Source: UBA5109 sp965662565 (GTDB taxonomy: Bacteria > Pseudomonadota > Gammaproteobacteria > Pseudomonadales > Pseudohongiellaceae). From it: a DNA stretch of 25,771 nt. The DNA is taken from assembly GCA_965662565.1 (NCBI GenBank), contig CBFIHS010000028.1:1-25771 (forward strand), in the 5' to 3' direction. This document shows positions 15,217 through 23,123 of this stretch, in pieces (within the stretch, counting starts at the first letter, position 1; every line of letters begins with the position of its first letter). The position numbers and the translations under genes were made by a program. The notes under the pieces were generated by a model. That model saw only the letters and a list, made by a program, of their open reading frames with translations, searched no databases and had not been told where the DNA came from.

Positions 15217-16186
15217 TCAAGCGGTCTGACTGGCTTTTTGCCCGCTCCAGATAAGCTGCAGCCCCTAATAAACCAAGCTGTTGAGCGGTAATCACGAAAG
15301 TTGGAATCTTTTCATTATAGGATTGATAGCGCCCCTTTGCCTCGAAGCGATTTCGAAACTCGCTCACTTTTAGAAATTCTACAAAGCTCGGAACGATTCC
15401 TCCGGCAATATAAACACCGCCAAATGAGGCAGTGGCAAGCGCTAAACTCCCACAAAATGAACCCAAAACGGCACAGAACACTTGCAGGGTTTTCTGACAA
15501 CTTGAAGAGTGGACATTCAAAGCTAATTGAGTAATCTGCTCAGCGTCTAGTACTTCTAATTCGATACCCTCTATTTTGCAAATCGCCGCATGTAAATCGA
15601 TTAATCCAGGACCCGACAAAATTCTTTCATTCGAAACATGGTCGTATTGCTCATGCAGAACTTTCCATAGCTCTATCTCGTAAGAATTATTGGGTGCAAA
15701 ATCCATATGACCACCTTCACCAGGAAGAACCTCCCAGTCTTGTCCGACCTTCGCTAAAACAGCTACTCCAAGCCCAGTCCCCGCGCCACAAATTAAAGCC
15801 GGTTTAAGCGGATCAACAAGCCCTCCTCCTATTTGGACTAGTTCGCTTTGATTAATCGTAGGGATGGCGAAGCCCAAAGCATGATAGTCATTAACGACCT
15901 CCATACTATTTAAAGAAAATTGCTGTTTTAAGGCTTTAGCCGAGAAAGACCAATTCAAATTAGTCATGGTAATTTGATCACCCATCAGAGGGGCCGCTAT
16001 AGCAATGCATAAATTAGAAATGACAAGATTATGTTTAGCTAAGTAGTTCTTCAAAGCCTGTTCTGGACCCGAAAATTCTAGACAAGGCCAGGACTCAAGC
16101 TTGCTTAAATTTTTGTTTTGATCGAAGCAGGCAACTCGGAGATTAGTACCTCCAATATCCATGACTATATCCATTCCTAACTCCAT
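15197..16186 (-). CDS. glk: Glucokinase
   Basis: This 329-residue cytoplasmic ATP-dependent glucokinase of the bacterial Glk family (not ROK) phosphorylates glucose to glucose-6-phosphate. The N-terminal phosphate-binding loop MDIGGTNLRVACFD, the sugar-site VVNDYHALGFA with its catalytic Asp, the adenosine region CGAGTGLGVAVL, the LPGEGGHMDFAP motif and the C-terminal GGVYIAGGIVP are all present. Several in-frame ATGs lie near the start (16186, 16174, 16162). The first has a GAG-type ribosome-binding site. The gene is convergent with GH3 and divergent from the sugar porter, which fits processing of sugar released by GH3 and imported by the porter. Confidence 0.92.
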   Translation of the reverse strand: MELGMDIVMDIGGTNLRVACFDQNKNLSKLESWPCLEFSGPEQALKNYLAKHNLVISNLCIAIAAPLMGDQITMTNLNWSFSAKALKQQFSLNSMEVVNDYHALGFAIPTINQSELVQIGGGLVDPLKPALICGAGTGLGVAVLAKVGQDWEVLPGEGGHMDFAPNNSYEIELWKVLHEQYDHVSNERILSGPGLIDLHAAICKIEGIELEVLDAEQITQLALNVHSSSCQKTLQVFCAVLGSFCGSLALATASFGGVYIAGGIVPSFVEFLKVSEFRNRFEAKGRYQSYNEKIPTFVITAQQLGLLGAAAYLERAKSQSDRLIIDYGI

Positions 16187-16368
16187 CTCTACTCTTTGTT
16201 AACTCGATAGTAAAAGCATTCAAACAATTCAGTTGGATATCTTAGCATTGCTTATTAGTTCAAATGCAGCCTTAGTATTTTGAGCTTGATTAAGCCAATC
16301 CTTTTCACTTACTCTGCATGCTGGCTTAAACGAGCAATAGAATAATAAATTAAAAGCTGACTGAATAT

Positions 16369-17790
16369 ATGGAAATAATCAATACAACAAATAATAAACC
16401 CTCACTACTTTTTATAAGCTCAGTAGTTGCACTTGGCGGGCTATTGTTTGGTTATGATACAGGGGTGATTTCTGGTAGCCAGCTTTACTTCACGGAATAC
16501 TTTGATCTAAGTAACGCTCAACAAGGCTGGGCTGTTAGCAGCGCAATCTACGCCTGCTTATTTGGTGCGCTCGCAAGTGGCTATCTTACAAAAACAATTA
16601 GCCGCAAATTTACACTTATATTAGCTGCTGTTCTGTTTCTAGTTTCCGCTTGGGGTTCAGGAGTTGCGAATTCACTCATCGAACTTTCTGTCTATCGGAT
16701 TATCGGCGGCTTAGGAGTAGGAATGGCATCAATGGCCTCTCCTATGTACATTGCAGAAATCTCTCCCCCCAAAGAACGCGGCCAAATGGTTTCCTACTAT
16801 CAACTGGCGGTAGTGGTTGGTTTTTTCGCAGTCTTTTTAGCGACTTACTTTATAGGTAATGGCGCGGTACAAAAGCTTTCAGTTTTAAGCAACGAAAATT
16901 TGCATACTTGGAATGTGGAACAAGGTTGGAGAATTATGTTTTGGTCTGAACTAATTCCGGCAACTATTTTCTTTGTATTATTATTTTTTGTTCCACACAC
17001 TCCTCGCTGGCTAATGCTCAAGCAAAGAAAAGAGGAAGCCCAAGCCGTATTAGAGAAAATAACATCGAGCCTAGAAGAAGCTCGACTTGAACTAGAAGAT
17101 ATCAGTTTGTCTTTATCTGAAACCAAGCAACATAAAATTGTCACTTTAGCCACAAAAGGAATTGGCTTGCTGCTTACAGTAGGAATAATTTTATCTATCT
17201 TTCAACAAACAACTGGGATCAATGCCATCTTATACTATGGCGCCGAGATTTTTAGTAACGCTCTTGGATATGACCCAGAGGATGCATTGAAGCAGCAGCT
17301 ATGGACGGCAGGAGTGAATTTAATATTTACTTTCATTGCCATCTTCACAATTGATAAATGGGGTCGCAAGCCCTTACTATTGGTAGGCATTACAGGCATG
17401 TTCATCGGACTTAGCATCTTGGCCTTATCGATTTACACAGGGCAAATGGGGCTCATTTCTTTACTTTCAATACTCTTATTTATCGGATCATTCGCGATGT
17501 CCATGGGCCCTGTGGTATGGGTAATACTCTCTGAAATATTCCCAAATACTATCAGGAGTTTCGCGATGTCCATCGCTGTCGCAGCACAATGGCTTTTTAA
17601 TGCAATAGTAGCCAGCAGTTTCCCGGTAATCAATGGCAGCGACGTCAACAACCAAGTTTTTAATGGTGTTTTGCCTTACCTTATTTTCTCTGCTTTCTGT
17701 TTGATAACATTTGTTTTTGTTTGGAAGTTGGTTCCCGAAACAAAGGGAAAAACTCTAGAGGAACTAGAGGCGGTCTGGACAGGAAAATAA
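16369..17790 (+). CDS. MFS sugar:proton symporter (sugar porter family)
   Basis: This 473-residue, twelve-segment inner-membrane transporter belongs to the sugar porter family, with XylE, GalP and AraE as well-known relatives. Family motifs are GGLLFGYDTGVISGS in TM1, RIIGGLGVGMASMASPMYIAEISPP near TM4, PHTPRWLM before the central loop, QQTTGINAILYYGAEIF in TM7, DKWGRKPLLL, and the terminal VPETKGKTLEELE. The substrate is probably glucose or a similar monosaccharide, judged from the glucokinase and GH3 next to it. The divergent spacing of 182 bp to glk may hold a shared operator, but none was recognised. The ribosome-binding site is weak. Confidence 0.92.
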   Translation: MEIINTTNNKPSLLFISSVVALGGLLFGYDTGVISGSQLYFTEYFDLSNAQQGWAVSSAIYACLFGALASGYLTKTISRKFTLILAAVLFLVSAWGSGVANSLIELSVYRIIGGLGVGMASMASPMYIAEISPPKERGQMVSYYQLAVVVGFFAVFLATYFIGNGAVQKLSVLSNENLHTWNVEQGWRIMFWSELIPATIFFVLLFFVPHTPRWLMLKQRKEEAQAVLEKITSSLEEARLELEDISLSLSETKQHKIVTLATKGIGLLLTVGIILSIFQQTTGINAILYYGAEIFSNALGYDPEDALKQQLWTAGVNLIFTFIAIFTIDKWGRKPLLLVGITGMFIGLSILALSIYTGQMGLISLLSILLFIGSFAMSMGPVVWVILSEIFPNTIRSFAMSIAVAAQWLFNAIVASSFPVINGSDVNNQVFNGVLPYLIFSAFCLITFVFVWKLVPETKGKTLEELEAVWTGK

Positions 17791-17837
17791 ATTTTCCATA
17801 GCTCTGAGGAAGCTCAAACAAATCAAAATTAAAAAAA

Positions 17838-17869
17838 ACCGTAAGAAAACTGATTTATTTTCTTACGGT
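17838..17869 (-). terminator. Terminator of the cold-shock gene
   Basis: ACCGTAAGAAAA (17838-17849) pairs perfectly with 17858-17869 around an 8-nt loop. Read on the minus strand the stem is followed by a run of eight Ts (complement of 17830-17837), a canonical intrinsic terminator for the cold-shock gene 45 bp upstream. On the plus strand, after the sugar porter, the trailing T-run is weaker, so it may be partly bidirectional. Confidence 0.85.
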
Positions 17870-17913
17870 AATTTCTTGTAAAAATTTTAAAAGTATTTTT
17901 GCTACAATTAAAA

Positions 17914-18120
17914 CTAAACGGCTTTAACTTGATTCGCACATGGGCCTTTCTGCCCTTGCCCTACTTCAAACTCAACAGCCTGACCATCAGCTAGAGTTGC
18001 ATAACCGCCACCCGCTTGAATTTCTGAATGATGAACAAATAAATCTTTACCACCATCTTCAGGCGTAATAAAACCAAAACCTTTATCTGCATTAAACCAC
18101 TTTACTGTACCTTTACTCAT
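17914..18120 (-). CDS. Cold-shock domain protein, CspA family
   Basis: This 68-residue single cold-shock domain is an RNA/ssDNA-binding chaperone. RNP1 is seen in KGFGFI (residues 13-18) and RNP2 in LFVHH (27-31), with the conserved start SKGTVKWFNADKG and the late GQGQKGPCANQV. The length is standard. The gene is monocistronic with its own promoter, a leader of about 88 nt and a terminator. Which Csp paralogue it is, and whether it is cold-induced or constitutive, cannot be decided from the protein. Confidence 0.96.
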   Translation of the reverse strand: MSKGTVKWFNADKGFGFITPEDGGKDLFVHHSEIQAGGGYATLADGQAVEFEVGQGQKGPCANQVKAV

Positions 18121-18152
18121 GTTGTGCTCTCTTTTTTGAAAGTGAAAAAATT

Positions 18153-18188
18153 AATCTGCTTTAGGTATCACCATCGCGAAAGCAGATT
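18153..18188 (-). promoter_or_regulatory. Hairpin in the cold-shock mRNA leader
   Basis: The 10-bp arms at 18153-18162 and 18179-18188 pair perfectly around a 16-nt loop. The hairpin ends 32 nt before the start codon, inside the predicted leader. csp leaders of other bacteria are known temperature-responsive structures. A role here is inferred only from position. Confidence 0.45.
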
Positions 18189-18214
18189 TCTTTATTTAAT
18201 TGCAGAAAAACTTG

Positions 18215-18243
18215 AATAGAACGACCAGATTTACTTTAGTCAA
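18215..18243 (-). promoter_or_regulatory. Predicted promoter of the cold-shock gene
   Basis: On the minus strand TTGACT (18243-18238) and TCTATT (18220-18215) are 17 bp apart. The start site would be near 18208, giving a leader of about 88 nt. Confidence 0.5.
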
Positions 18244-18447
18244 ACGCATTAGACATCATTAAATAAAATCAGAAAGGAATAAACGATCTTAATACTTATC
18301 TGTGAAGGCATAATAAGCCAGTTAATGTGAAATTGTTATTAAAAACTGTAATTAATATGAATTAAGTCAGATTTAAACCAATATTTCACAAGAAAAGAAA
18401 CTTACCTTGTAAAACATTAAAAATTTAAATTTTATCGAATTGTAGAA
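18244..18447. other. AT-rich gap between cold-shock promoter and deacylase gene
   Basis: Together with the csp leader this makes 327 bp without a gene. No reading frame of note or clear terminator for the deacylase was seen. The only structure is the AT palindrome AAAATTTAAATTTT at 18420-18433, 15 bp past the deacylase stop codon. Confidence 0.5.
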
Positions 18448-19491
18448 TTAGACTATTGGAGGCTCTACTGAAGTTACTTTATCGGTGGAAGGATCCATCT
18501 CATCTTGAAATTCTTCAACTGTTTCGATGACATCTTCCGAGTTTCCAAAACGAGCAATATGAAATAAGGCTTCCCCTTCATTGACAAGTGGAATATTGGT
18601 TCGTCCAATGATAATCCCTGAAGAATGTGCTTTAACATTTTCCTCAAGCTCCCCAAAAGGATCTGAGACAATCCCTAACAACTCTCCTTTGACAACTCTT
18701 TGCCCCAAAGCCTTAGTGGCTCTCAAGATACCACTTTTAGGTGCTCTAACCCAATTGCTAGACCTTGCAACAAAACGTTCTATTTCTTTTTTTCTTTTTA
18801 AGCGCGGCAACATTTCCAGCTCACGCATTGTGCTAATAATGCCCTTGAATCCAGCACGAATAGCCACTTCATCAAAACGTAAAGCTTCTCCTGCCTCATA
18901 GACGATCACAGGAATATTAATATCATAAGCAGCTTTTCGGAGCGTCCCTTCAGCTAGTCCAGTATCAATAATCACTGGAGAATTAAAAGCTCTTGCCATA
19001 CGTGCGGTTTCGGCATCGTCTAGAGCTGCACGAACTTGAGGAAAATTATCGCGATGGATAGCAGCAGTGTGAAGATCGATACCATGAGAACACTTTGAAA
19101 CAATCTCTTGAAAAAACAAACTGGCCATTCTAGCCGTTAACGAACCTTTACTGCTTCCTGGAAATGAACGGTTTAAATCTCTTCTATCGGGTAAATATCT
19201 GGATTGATTGATGAACCCAAATAAATTCACCACTGGAATAGCTATTAAAGTTCCATGCAATTTTTTTATTGATTTTGTATTGAGGACCCGTCTAATTATT
19301 TCAACACCATTAATTTCGTCTCCATGAATCGCTCCTGAAAGAAACATCACTGGGCCATTTCTTTTTCCGTGCACTACATAAACAGGCCAAGTCATTTCAT
19401 TGTCGGTGTATAAGCCTGGAACCTTAACCTTTATAGCCTTGCGTTCACCTGGAGCAACACTAAACCCACCAATTTTAAAGGCATCACGCAT
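18448..19491 (-). CDS. Succinylglutamate desuccinylase/aspartoacylase-family (M14) deacylase
   Basis: This 347-residue zinc carboxypeptidase-fold enzyme belongs to the AstE/AspA group, which cleaves N-acyl amino acids. Zinc ligands are His56 and Glu59 in GAIHGDEINGVEI and His141 in GIDLHTAA. Substrate-binding DRRDLNRSFPG is at 102-112 and the catalytic acid is probably Glu199 in VYEAGE. The C-terminal beta-domain (about 245-320) has SGILRATKALGQRVVKGELL. It starts 3 bp after rimK and its GGGG ribosome-binding site is inside the rimK end, so it is translationally coupled. This family member is found beside rimK in other gammaproteobacteria. A role in trimming or recycling glutamyl or acyl tails is inference, and arginine catabolism is unlikely because no ast genes are present. 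The C-terminus is acidic. Confidence 0.88.
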   Translation of the reverse strand: MRDAFKIGGFSVAPGERKAIKVKVPGLYTDNEMTWPVYVVHGKRNGPVMFLSGAIHGDEINGVEIIRRVLNTKSIKKLHGTLIAIPVVNLFGFINQSRYLPDRRDLNRSFPGSSKGSLTARMASLFFQEIVSKCSHGIDLHTAAIHRDNFPQVRAALDDAETARMARAFNSPVIIDTGLAEGTLRKAAYDINIPVIVYEAGEALRFDEVAIRAGFKGIISTMRELEMLPRLKRKKEIERFVARSSNWVRAPKSGILRATKALGQRVVKGELLGIVSDPFGELEENVKAHSSGIIIGRTNIPLVNEGEALFHIARFGNSEDVIETVEEFQDEMDPSTDKVTSVEPPIV

Positions 19492-19494
19492 TAA

Positions 19495-20400
19495 TTAGCC
19501 CCTGCCACGTGTTCTAGTATTACCAGGCTTGAGCTTTGTTTCCATAAAAGCAATTATCTTATCTGCCAAATCTTTATCTGTTGCAGTTTCGATTCCCTCA
19601 AGACCAGGAGAAGAATTTACTTCCATTACAACAGGGCCATGATTTGACCTTAAAATATCAACACCACAAACATTTAAGCCCATAGTTTTAGCAGCACGTA
19701 CTGCTGTTGAGCGCTCTTCAGGAGTGATTTTTATTAAAGATGCAGAACCGCCTCGATGAATATTTGAGCGAAACTCACCATCAGATGCTTGACGCTTCAT
19801 CGCAGCAACTACCTTGTCACCAATAACCAAGCAACGAATATCTGAACCGCCGGCTTCACCAATATACTCTTGCACCAATACACTGATATTCATACCAAGA
19901 AAAGATTCGATAACACTCTCAGCCGCATTTTGTGTCTCTGCTAATACAACGCCTATACCTTGAGTACCCTCTAAGAGCTTGATAACTAGGGGCGCGCCCC
20001 CAACCATTTTAATCAAATCTTTAATATCATCAGGTTTATTTGCGAACCCGGTGATAGGTAGCCCTATTCCTTTTCTAGAGAGTAATTGAGCGGCTCTTAA
20101 CTTATCTCTTGATCTAGAAATGGCAACTGACTCATTTAATGAGTTTACTCCCATCATTTCGAATTGCCTGAGGACTGCTGTACCATAAAACGTCACAGAA
20201 GCTCCGATACGAGGAATAACGCAATCGAAGCCTGTTAAGTCTTCACCTTTATAATGTATCGAAGGGCGATGTGAAGTGATATTCATATAACACCGCAAAA
20301 CATCTAAAACACGAACATCGTGACCTCGCTTTTTAGCAGCTTCGATCAAGCGCCTTGTAGAATAAAGTTTTGCATTACGGGATAGTATAGCTATATTCAT
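19495..20400 (-). CDS. rimK: Ribosomal protein S6 alpha-L-glutamate ligase
   Basis: This ATP-grasp ligase of 301 residues adds glutamates to the C-terminus of ribosomal protein S6. It matches E. coli RimK throughout: MNIAILSRNAKLYSTRRL, CYMNITSHRPSIHYKG, IPRIGASVTFYGTAVLRQFEMMG, SRDKLRAAQLLSRKGI, GGAPLVIKLLEGTQGIGVVL, GSDIRCLVIGDKVVAAMKRQ and MEVNSSPGLEGIE with its metal-binding Glu and Asn. A longer frame begins with TTG at 20451, but ATG at 20400 gives the conserved N-terminus, the E. coli-like length and an AAGGA ribosome-binding site. It lies between the RimB-like protease and the deacylase, forming a three-gene operon. Confidence 0.96.
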   Translation of the reverse strand: MNIAILSRNAKLYSTRRLIEAAKKRGHDVRVLDVLRCYMNITSHRPSIHYKGEDLTGFDCVIPRIGASVTFYGTAVLRQFEMMGVNSLNESVAISRSRDKLRAAQLLSRKGIGLPITGFANKPDDIKDLIKMVGGAPLVIKLLEGTQGIGVVLAETQNAAESVIESFLGMNISVLVQEYIGEAGGSDIRCLVIGDKVVAAMKRQASDGEFRSNIHRGGSASLIKITPEERSTAVRAAKTMGLNVCGVDILRSNHGPVVMEVNSSPGLEGIETATDKDLADKIIAFMETKLKPGNTRTRGRG

Positions 20401-20515
20401 GTATTTCCTTTTAACTTCCCCCAAATTTTGAGGCTTACTCTTAACTATCAACTCTGGGTAATATTTTCATAGAAAATGCAGAGTTCAAACTTACTTATAT
20501 AAGACTGTTTCTTTA

Positions 20516-20965
20516 CTATTTAGGAGGATATTCTTTCCCTCCGCCAAGTAAAAATGACTTGCTGCAATCTACTGAATATCTATTCCTCAATGCATTTCGT
20601 CCCAACAGCATTCTAAATTTCATAGAATCCCGGTCAGTTAGTGTGATTTCGGCAGAGAATAGTTGCCCTTTTAACCTTAGATTAGTTTCCACGACATAAC
20701 GCATTTCACGATGCCCACCGGAATCAGTCACAAACCTTTGATCCACCACTAGAGAGTGGCATTCAATAAAATAATCGTTATTATTCTGATAAGGATGCAC
20801 TAAGTATTTCACATAAGTCTGACCATCTTTATCATATGACTCAACCTTAAACGCGTGAAGCGCGCTGGTCTTTGCACCAGTATCAACTTTAGCTTTAATT
20901 GCGATATCACTAAGATCAGGTAAAACAGTCCATTCCTGCCACCCTAAAGTTTCTAATCCAGGCAT
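20516..20965 (-). CDS. rimB: Retropepsin-like protease, RimB type (PF05618 family)
   Basis: This 149-residue protein belongs to the family annotated as ATP-dependent zinc protease and now viewed as retropepsin-like. The aspartic motif D28-T-G-A31 sits in IKAKVDTGAKTSALHA, and a second conserved segment is FRMLLGRNALRNRYSVDC. HSLVVDQRFVTDSGG and MRYVVET are also typical. In Pseudomonas the partner RimB acts with RimK, opposing or shaping glutamylation of S6. The same adjacency here (115 bp upstream of rimK, same strand) supports that role. One molecule carries one DTGA, so the active enzyme would be a dimer. Confidence 0.85.
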   Translation of the reverse strand: MPGLETLGWQEWTVLPDLSDIAIKAKVDTGAKTSALHAFKVESYDKDGQTYVKYLVHPYQNNNDYFIECHSLVVDQRFVTDSGGHREMRYVVETNLRLKGQLFSAEITLTDRDSMKFRMLLGRNALRNRYSVDCSKSFLLGGGKEYPPK

Positions 20966-21297
20966 CTAATAAATTACCGTCATCAATTGAAAAATAGATT
21001 TATAAAATAGATTTAGAAATGGGGTTTGAATTTCCGGCTAAATCAGGTTTCTAGATTACCACTTTTTTACCAATTATCACTACTTTTGAATAGTGTATGC
21101 CTATCCTATAAATACGAGTTCAGCACAGTATAAAAGTGGACGAAAACATAAATTAGCAAGTTTACATTTAGCACAGTTTATCTGAGGATTATCAAAATAG
21201 GGATAAGAACTTTAACTAATTTTTCGATTAACAGAAGCGCTAAAAAAGACTGAAGTTATTCTGATTTTTTTGATGAGTAAGCAACCCGGATAACAAA
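20966..21297. other. Gene-free region upstream of rimB
   Basis: No coding frame was found. It holds a tandem pair of AAAATAGATTTA (20991-21002 and 21004-21015), 26 bp upstream of the rimB start, and two copies of AGCACAGT followed by a TA-rich tail (21122-21132 and 21170-21180). A promoter for the rim operon is expected here but no convincing -35/-10 pair was found. Confidence 0.45.
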
Positions 21298-21329
21298 AGG
21301 CCAGAACAAAAGCAATGCAGTTCTGGCCT
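21298..21329 (-). terminator. Second hairpin of a tandem terminator after doxX
   Basis: AGGCCAGAAC (21298-21307) pairs perfectly with 21320-21329 around a 12-nt loop. On the minus strand it is followed by TTTTG. It backs up the first terminator. Confidence 0.65.
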
Positions 21330-21338
21330 AATGTGAAA

Positions 21339-21367
21339 AAGCTCTACTAAAAATTTAAGTAGAGCTT
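21339..21367 (-). terminator. Terminator of the doxX gene
   Basis: AAGCTCTACT (21339-21348) pairs perfectly with 21358-21367 around a 9-nt loop. Read on the minus strand it ends in a T-run and lies 13 bp past the doxX stop codon. Confidence 0.75.
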
Positions 21368-21380
21368 AAGACATGAAATA

Positions 21381-21767
21381 TTAGTCGGAAGGTTTACTTC
21401 TGTTATCAAGGCTATAGCTACCTGCCCCATTAACGTAAAGTAAGAGTAGACCTCCGGCGATTGATAAATTTTTCAAGAACTGAGTCATTTGCATCTGGTC
21501 GCCAAAGTCACTATGGAAAATAATCCCAGAAAGTATTGAGAACAACGCTAAAGCCAAGGCCACCCAGCGTGTTTGATAACCAATAATTAGCAAGATTGCT
21601 CCACCAGCTTCTAACAAAATAACCAAAGGTAAAAGCGCACCCGGCAATCCATAAGCGGCCATATAACCCTGAGTACCTTCATAAGCGGCCCCAAGTTTCC
21701 CAACTCCAGCAAGTAAGAACAAAAGTGCGAGTAGAATTCGTGCCGCGATGTTTACGTAATTATTCAT
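21381..21767 (-). CDS. DoxX-family inner-membrane protein
   Basis: This 128-residue protein has four predicted membrane segments (roughly 6-22, 45-62, 66-84 and 100-114) and the family opening ARILLALLFLLAGVGKL. GGAILLIIGYQTRWVALAL is typical. DoxX-like proteins are a broad family, in some bacteria linked to redox or quinone-related processes, and the function of most is unknown. A GGGGA ribosome-binding site precedes the ATG. The gene stands alone between tandem terminators and a divergent glutaredoxin gene 266 bp away. Confidence 0.88.
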   Translation of the reverse strand: MNNYVNIAARILLALLFLLAGVGKLGAAYEGTQGYMAAYGLPGALLPLVILLEAGGAILLIIGYQTRWVALALALFSILSGIIFHSDFGDQMQMTQFLKNLSIAGGLLLLYVNGAGSYSLDNRSKPSD

Positions 21768-22033
21768 CTATATCCCCTATTATTATTTTTTATTTATTTT
21801 TGATTTAAAGCGCCCTCATTCTCGACCACTTCCAAGAGCAAATCAACAAAAGTTTTCCAGACTTTAAAACCACACTAAATATAGGGCATAGATACTATAA
21901 GCAGCTTTTCGTTGTTAAAGGTTTATCACCAATATGACGATTTTCTAGAAAAACTTATGCTTGCGCTTTAGCTAAAACTCAGTTTGCATTATCATTCGTC
22001 TTTAGTACTTTTTTGACATAAGCAAGAATTATC

Positions 22034-22288
22034 ATGCCTCATGAAACCCTAACTTTATACAGTTCGCCTTATTGCGGTTATTGCCATCGCGTTCTCATGG
22101 CAATCCAACAACTCGATGTTACTGTAGGTGAAAAAAATATTTTTCAGGATGATAATGCGCGCAATGAACTCATTACACATGGTGGTAAAAGCACAGTCCC
22201 CTGCTTGCGAATCGATAAAGAAGACGGTAGTTATTGGATGTATGAATCAGCCGATATAATTCAGTATCTGATCCAAAACTACAGTTAA
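22034..22288 (+). CDS. Glutaredoxin/GST N-terminal-domain protein
   Basis: This 84-residue thioredoxin-fold protein has the redox motif C14-G-Y-C17 in SSPYCGYCHRV, a cis-Pro segment STVPCLRI and a terminal ESADIIQYLIQNY that resembles glutathione-binding domains. It is full-length for a glutaredoxin and too short for a complete GST, which would carry a helical C-domain. It probably reduces disulfides with glutathione. It is convergent with the DUF2889 gene, with 8 bp between the stop codons. Confidence 0.88.
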   Translation: MPHETLTLYSSPYCGYCHRVLMAIQQLDVTVGEKNIFQDDNARNELITHGGKSTVPCLRIDKEDGSYWMYESADIIQYLIQNYS

Positions 22289-22296
22289 AACAGTTT

Positions 22297-22908
22297 CTAT
22301 TCTTTTGTCTCAGCCTCTTTGCTGGAGTCTAAACCCGTATAAAATAGAGGATGCCTTGCTTTCACCATGCTTGAGTCAGATGCCCAAGCGTGACATGTAT
22401 TTAACGCAAAAGGCTTCCCACTTTCATTCACATTGGCTTTAGTCTCAGCGCTAACTTTAGGTGTGGAATTAATGCTTACGCTTCCTTGCCCCATAAGAGT
22501 TTGGATAGCAACGGTCGCAACAGGGAAAAGCAATTCTGTTATATGAGTGCAACCTGCTGTTCCTCCAACTTTTTGCCGTATTAATCTTCTCCATCCTGCC
22601 CCCATAGTTATGCCGACTAAGCTTTTATAATTGGGAGCAATCTCAGGACAAATTTCAAAAGGGCTATTTTCAGTCACTGCTTCTATATCTTTTATGACAT
22701 AACTGTTATCAAAAGTAACCCTGATTAACATTTCATGGAAGGGTTCACCCACTTCAATCAGATCACGCCAAGTATTCCTTAACGGGTAAGTTTTCGCATC
22801 CACTAAATGCCCTTCGATATCCCACAAATCATCGTTTCTCTTATAACCTTTATAAGTAATAGATCTTGTGTGGAGAAGTTCTCTTGAAGCCGGTTCCGAA
22901 AGTGGCAT
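22297..22908 (-). CDS. DUF2889-family protein
   Basis: This 203-residue protein has the family pattern LLHTRSITYKGYKRNDDLWDIEGHLVD, then MLIRVTFDNSYVIKDIEAVTENSPFEICP and the Cys/His-containing GITMGAGWRRLIRQKVGGTAGCTHITELL. The conserved Cys and His residues hint at metal binding, but no activity is known to me for the family. No signal peptide or membrane segment is seen. Homologues are often found near catabolic genes, which is only weak support for a link with the hpa locus 10 kb away. The last 40 residues are less conserved-looking and polar. Confidence 0.8.
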   Translation of the reverse strand: MPLSEPASRELLHTRSITYKGYKRNDDLWDIEGHLVDAKTYPLRNTWRDLIEVGEPFHEMLIRVTFDNSYVIKDIEAVTENSPFEICPEIAPNYKSLVGITMGAGWRRLIRQKVGGTAGCTHITELLFPVATVAIQTLMGQGSVSINSTPKVSAETKANVNESGKPFALNTCHAWASDSSMVKARHPLFYTGLDSSKEAETKE

Positions 22909-23123
22909 TAGTGTTTCCCTAATTCAAAATTATCTGTGTTCTTTAGCTATGCATTGAGTTCAATTTAAGAATATTACACTATTTTAGATAGCACTGAAAA
23001 AAGTAACATGGCATCAAGACTAAACACTTATAGCCCCAATCAAACTGGCTTCCTTGTAAAAAGGGTTTTATACTCTCACACCGAAATCGATCTAAAAATA
23101 ATAAGTATGGAGCTGCTAAACCA

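Noticed and set aside
20401..20451. Longer N-terminus of RimK from TTG at 20451
   Set aside because: ATG at 20400 has a good AAGGA site and yields the conserved RimK start and length. The extra 17 residues have no counterpart.
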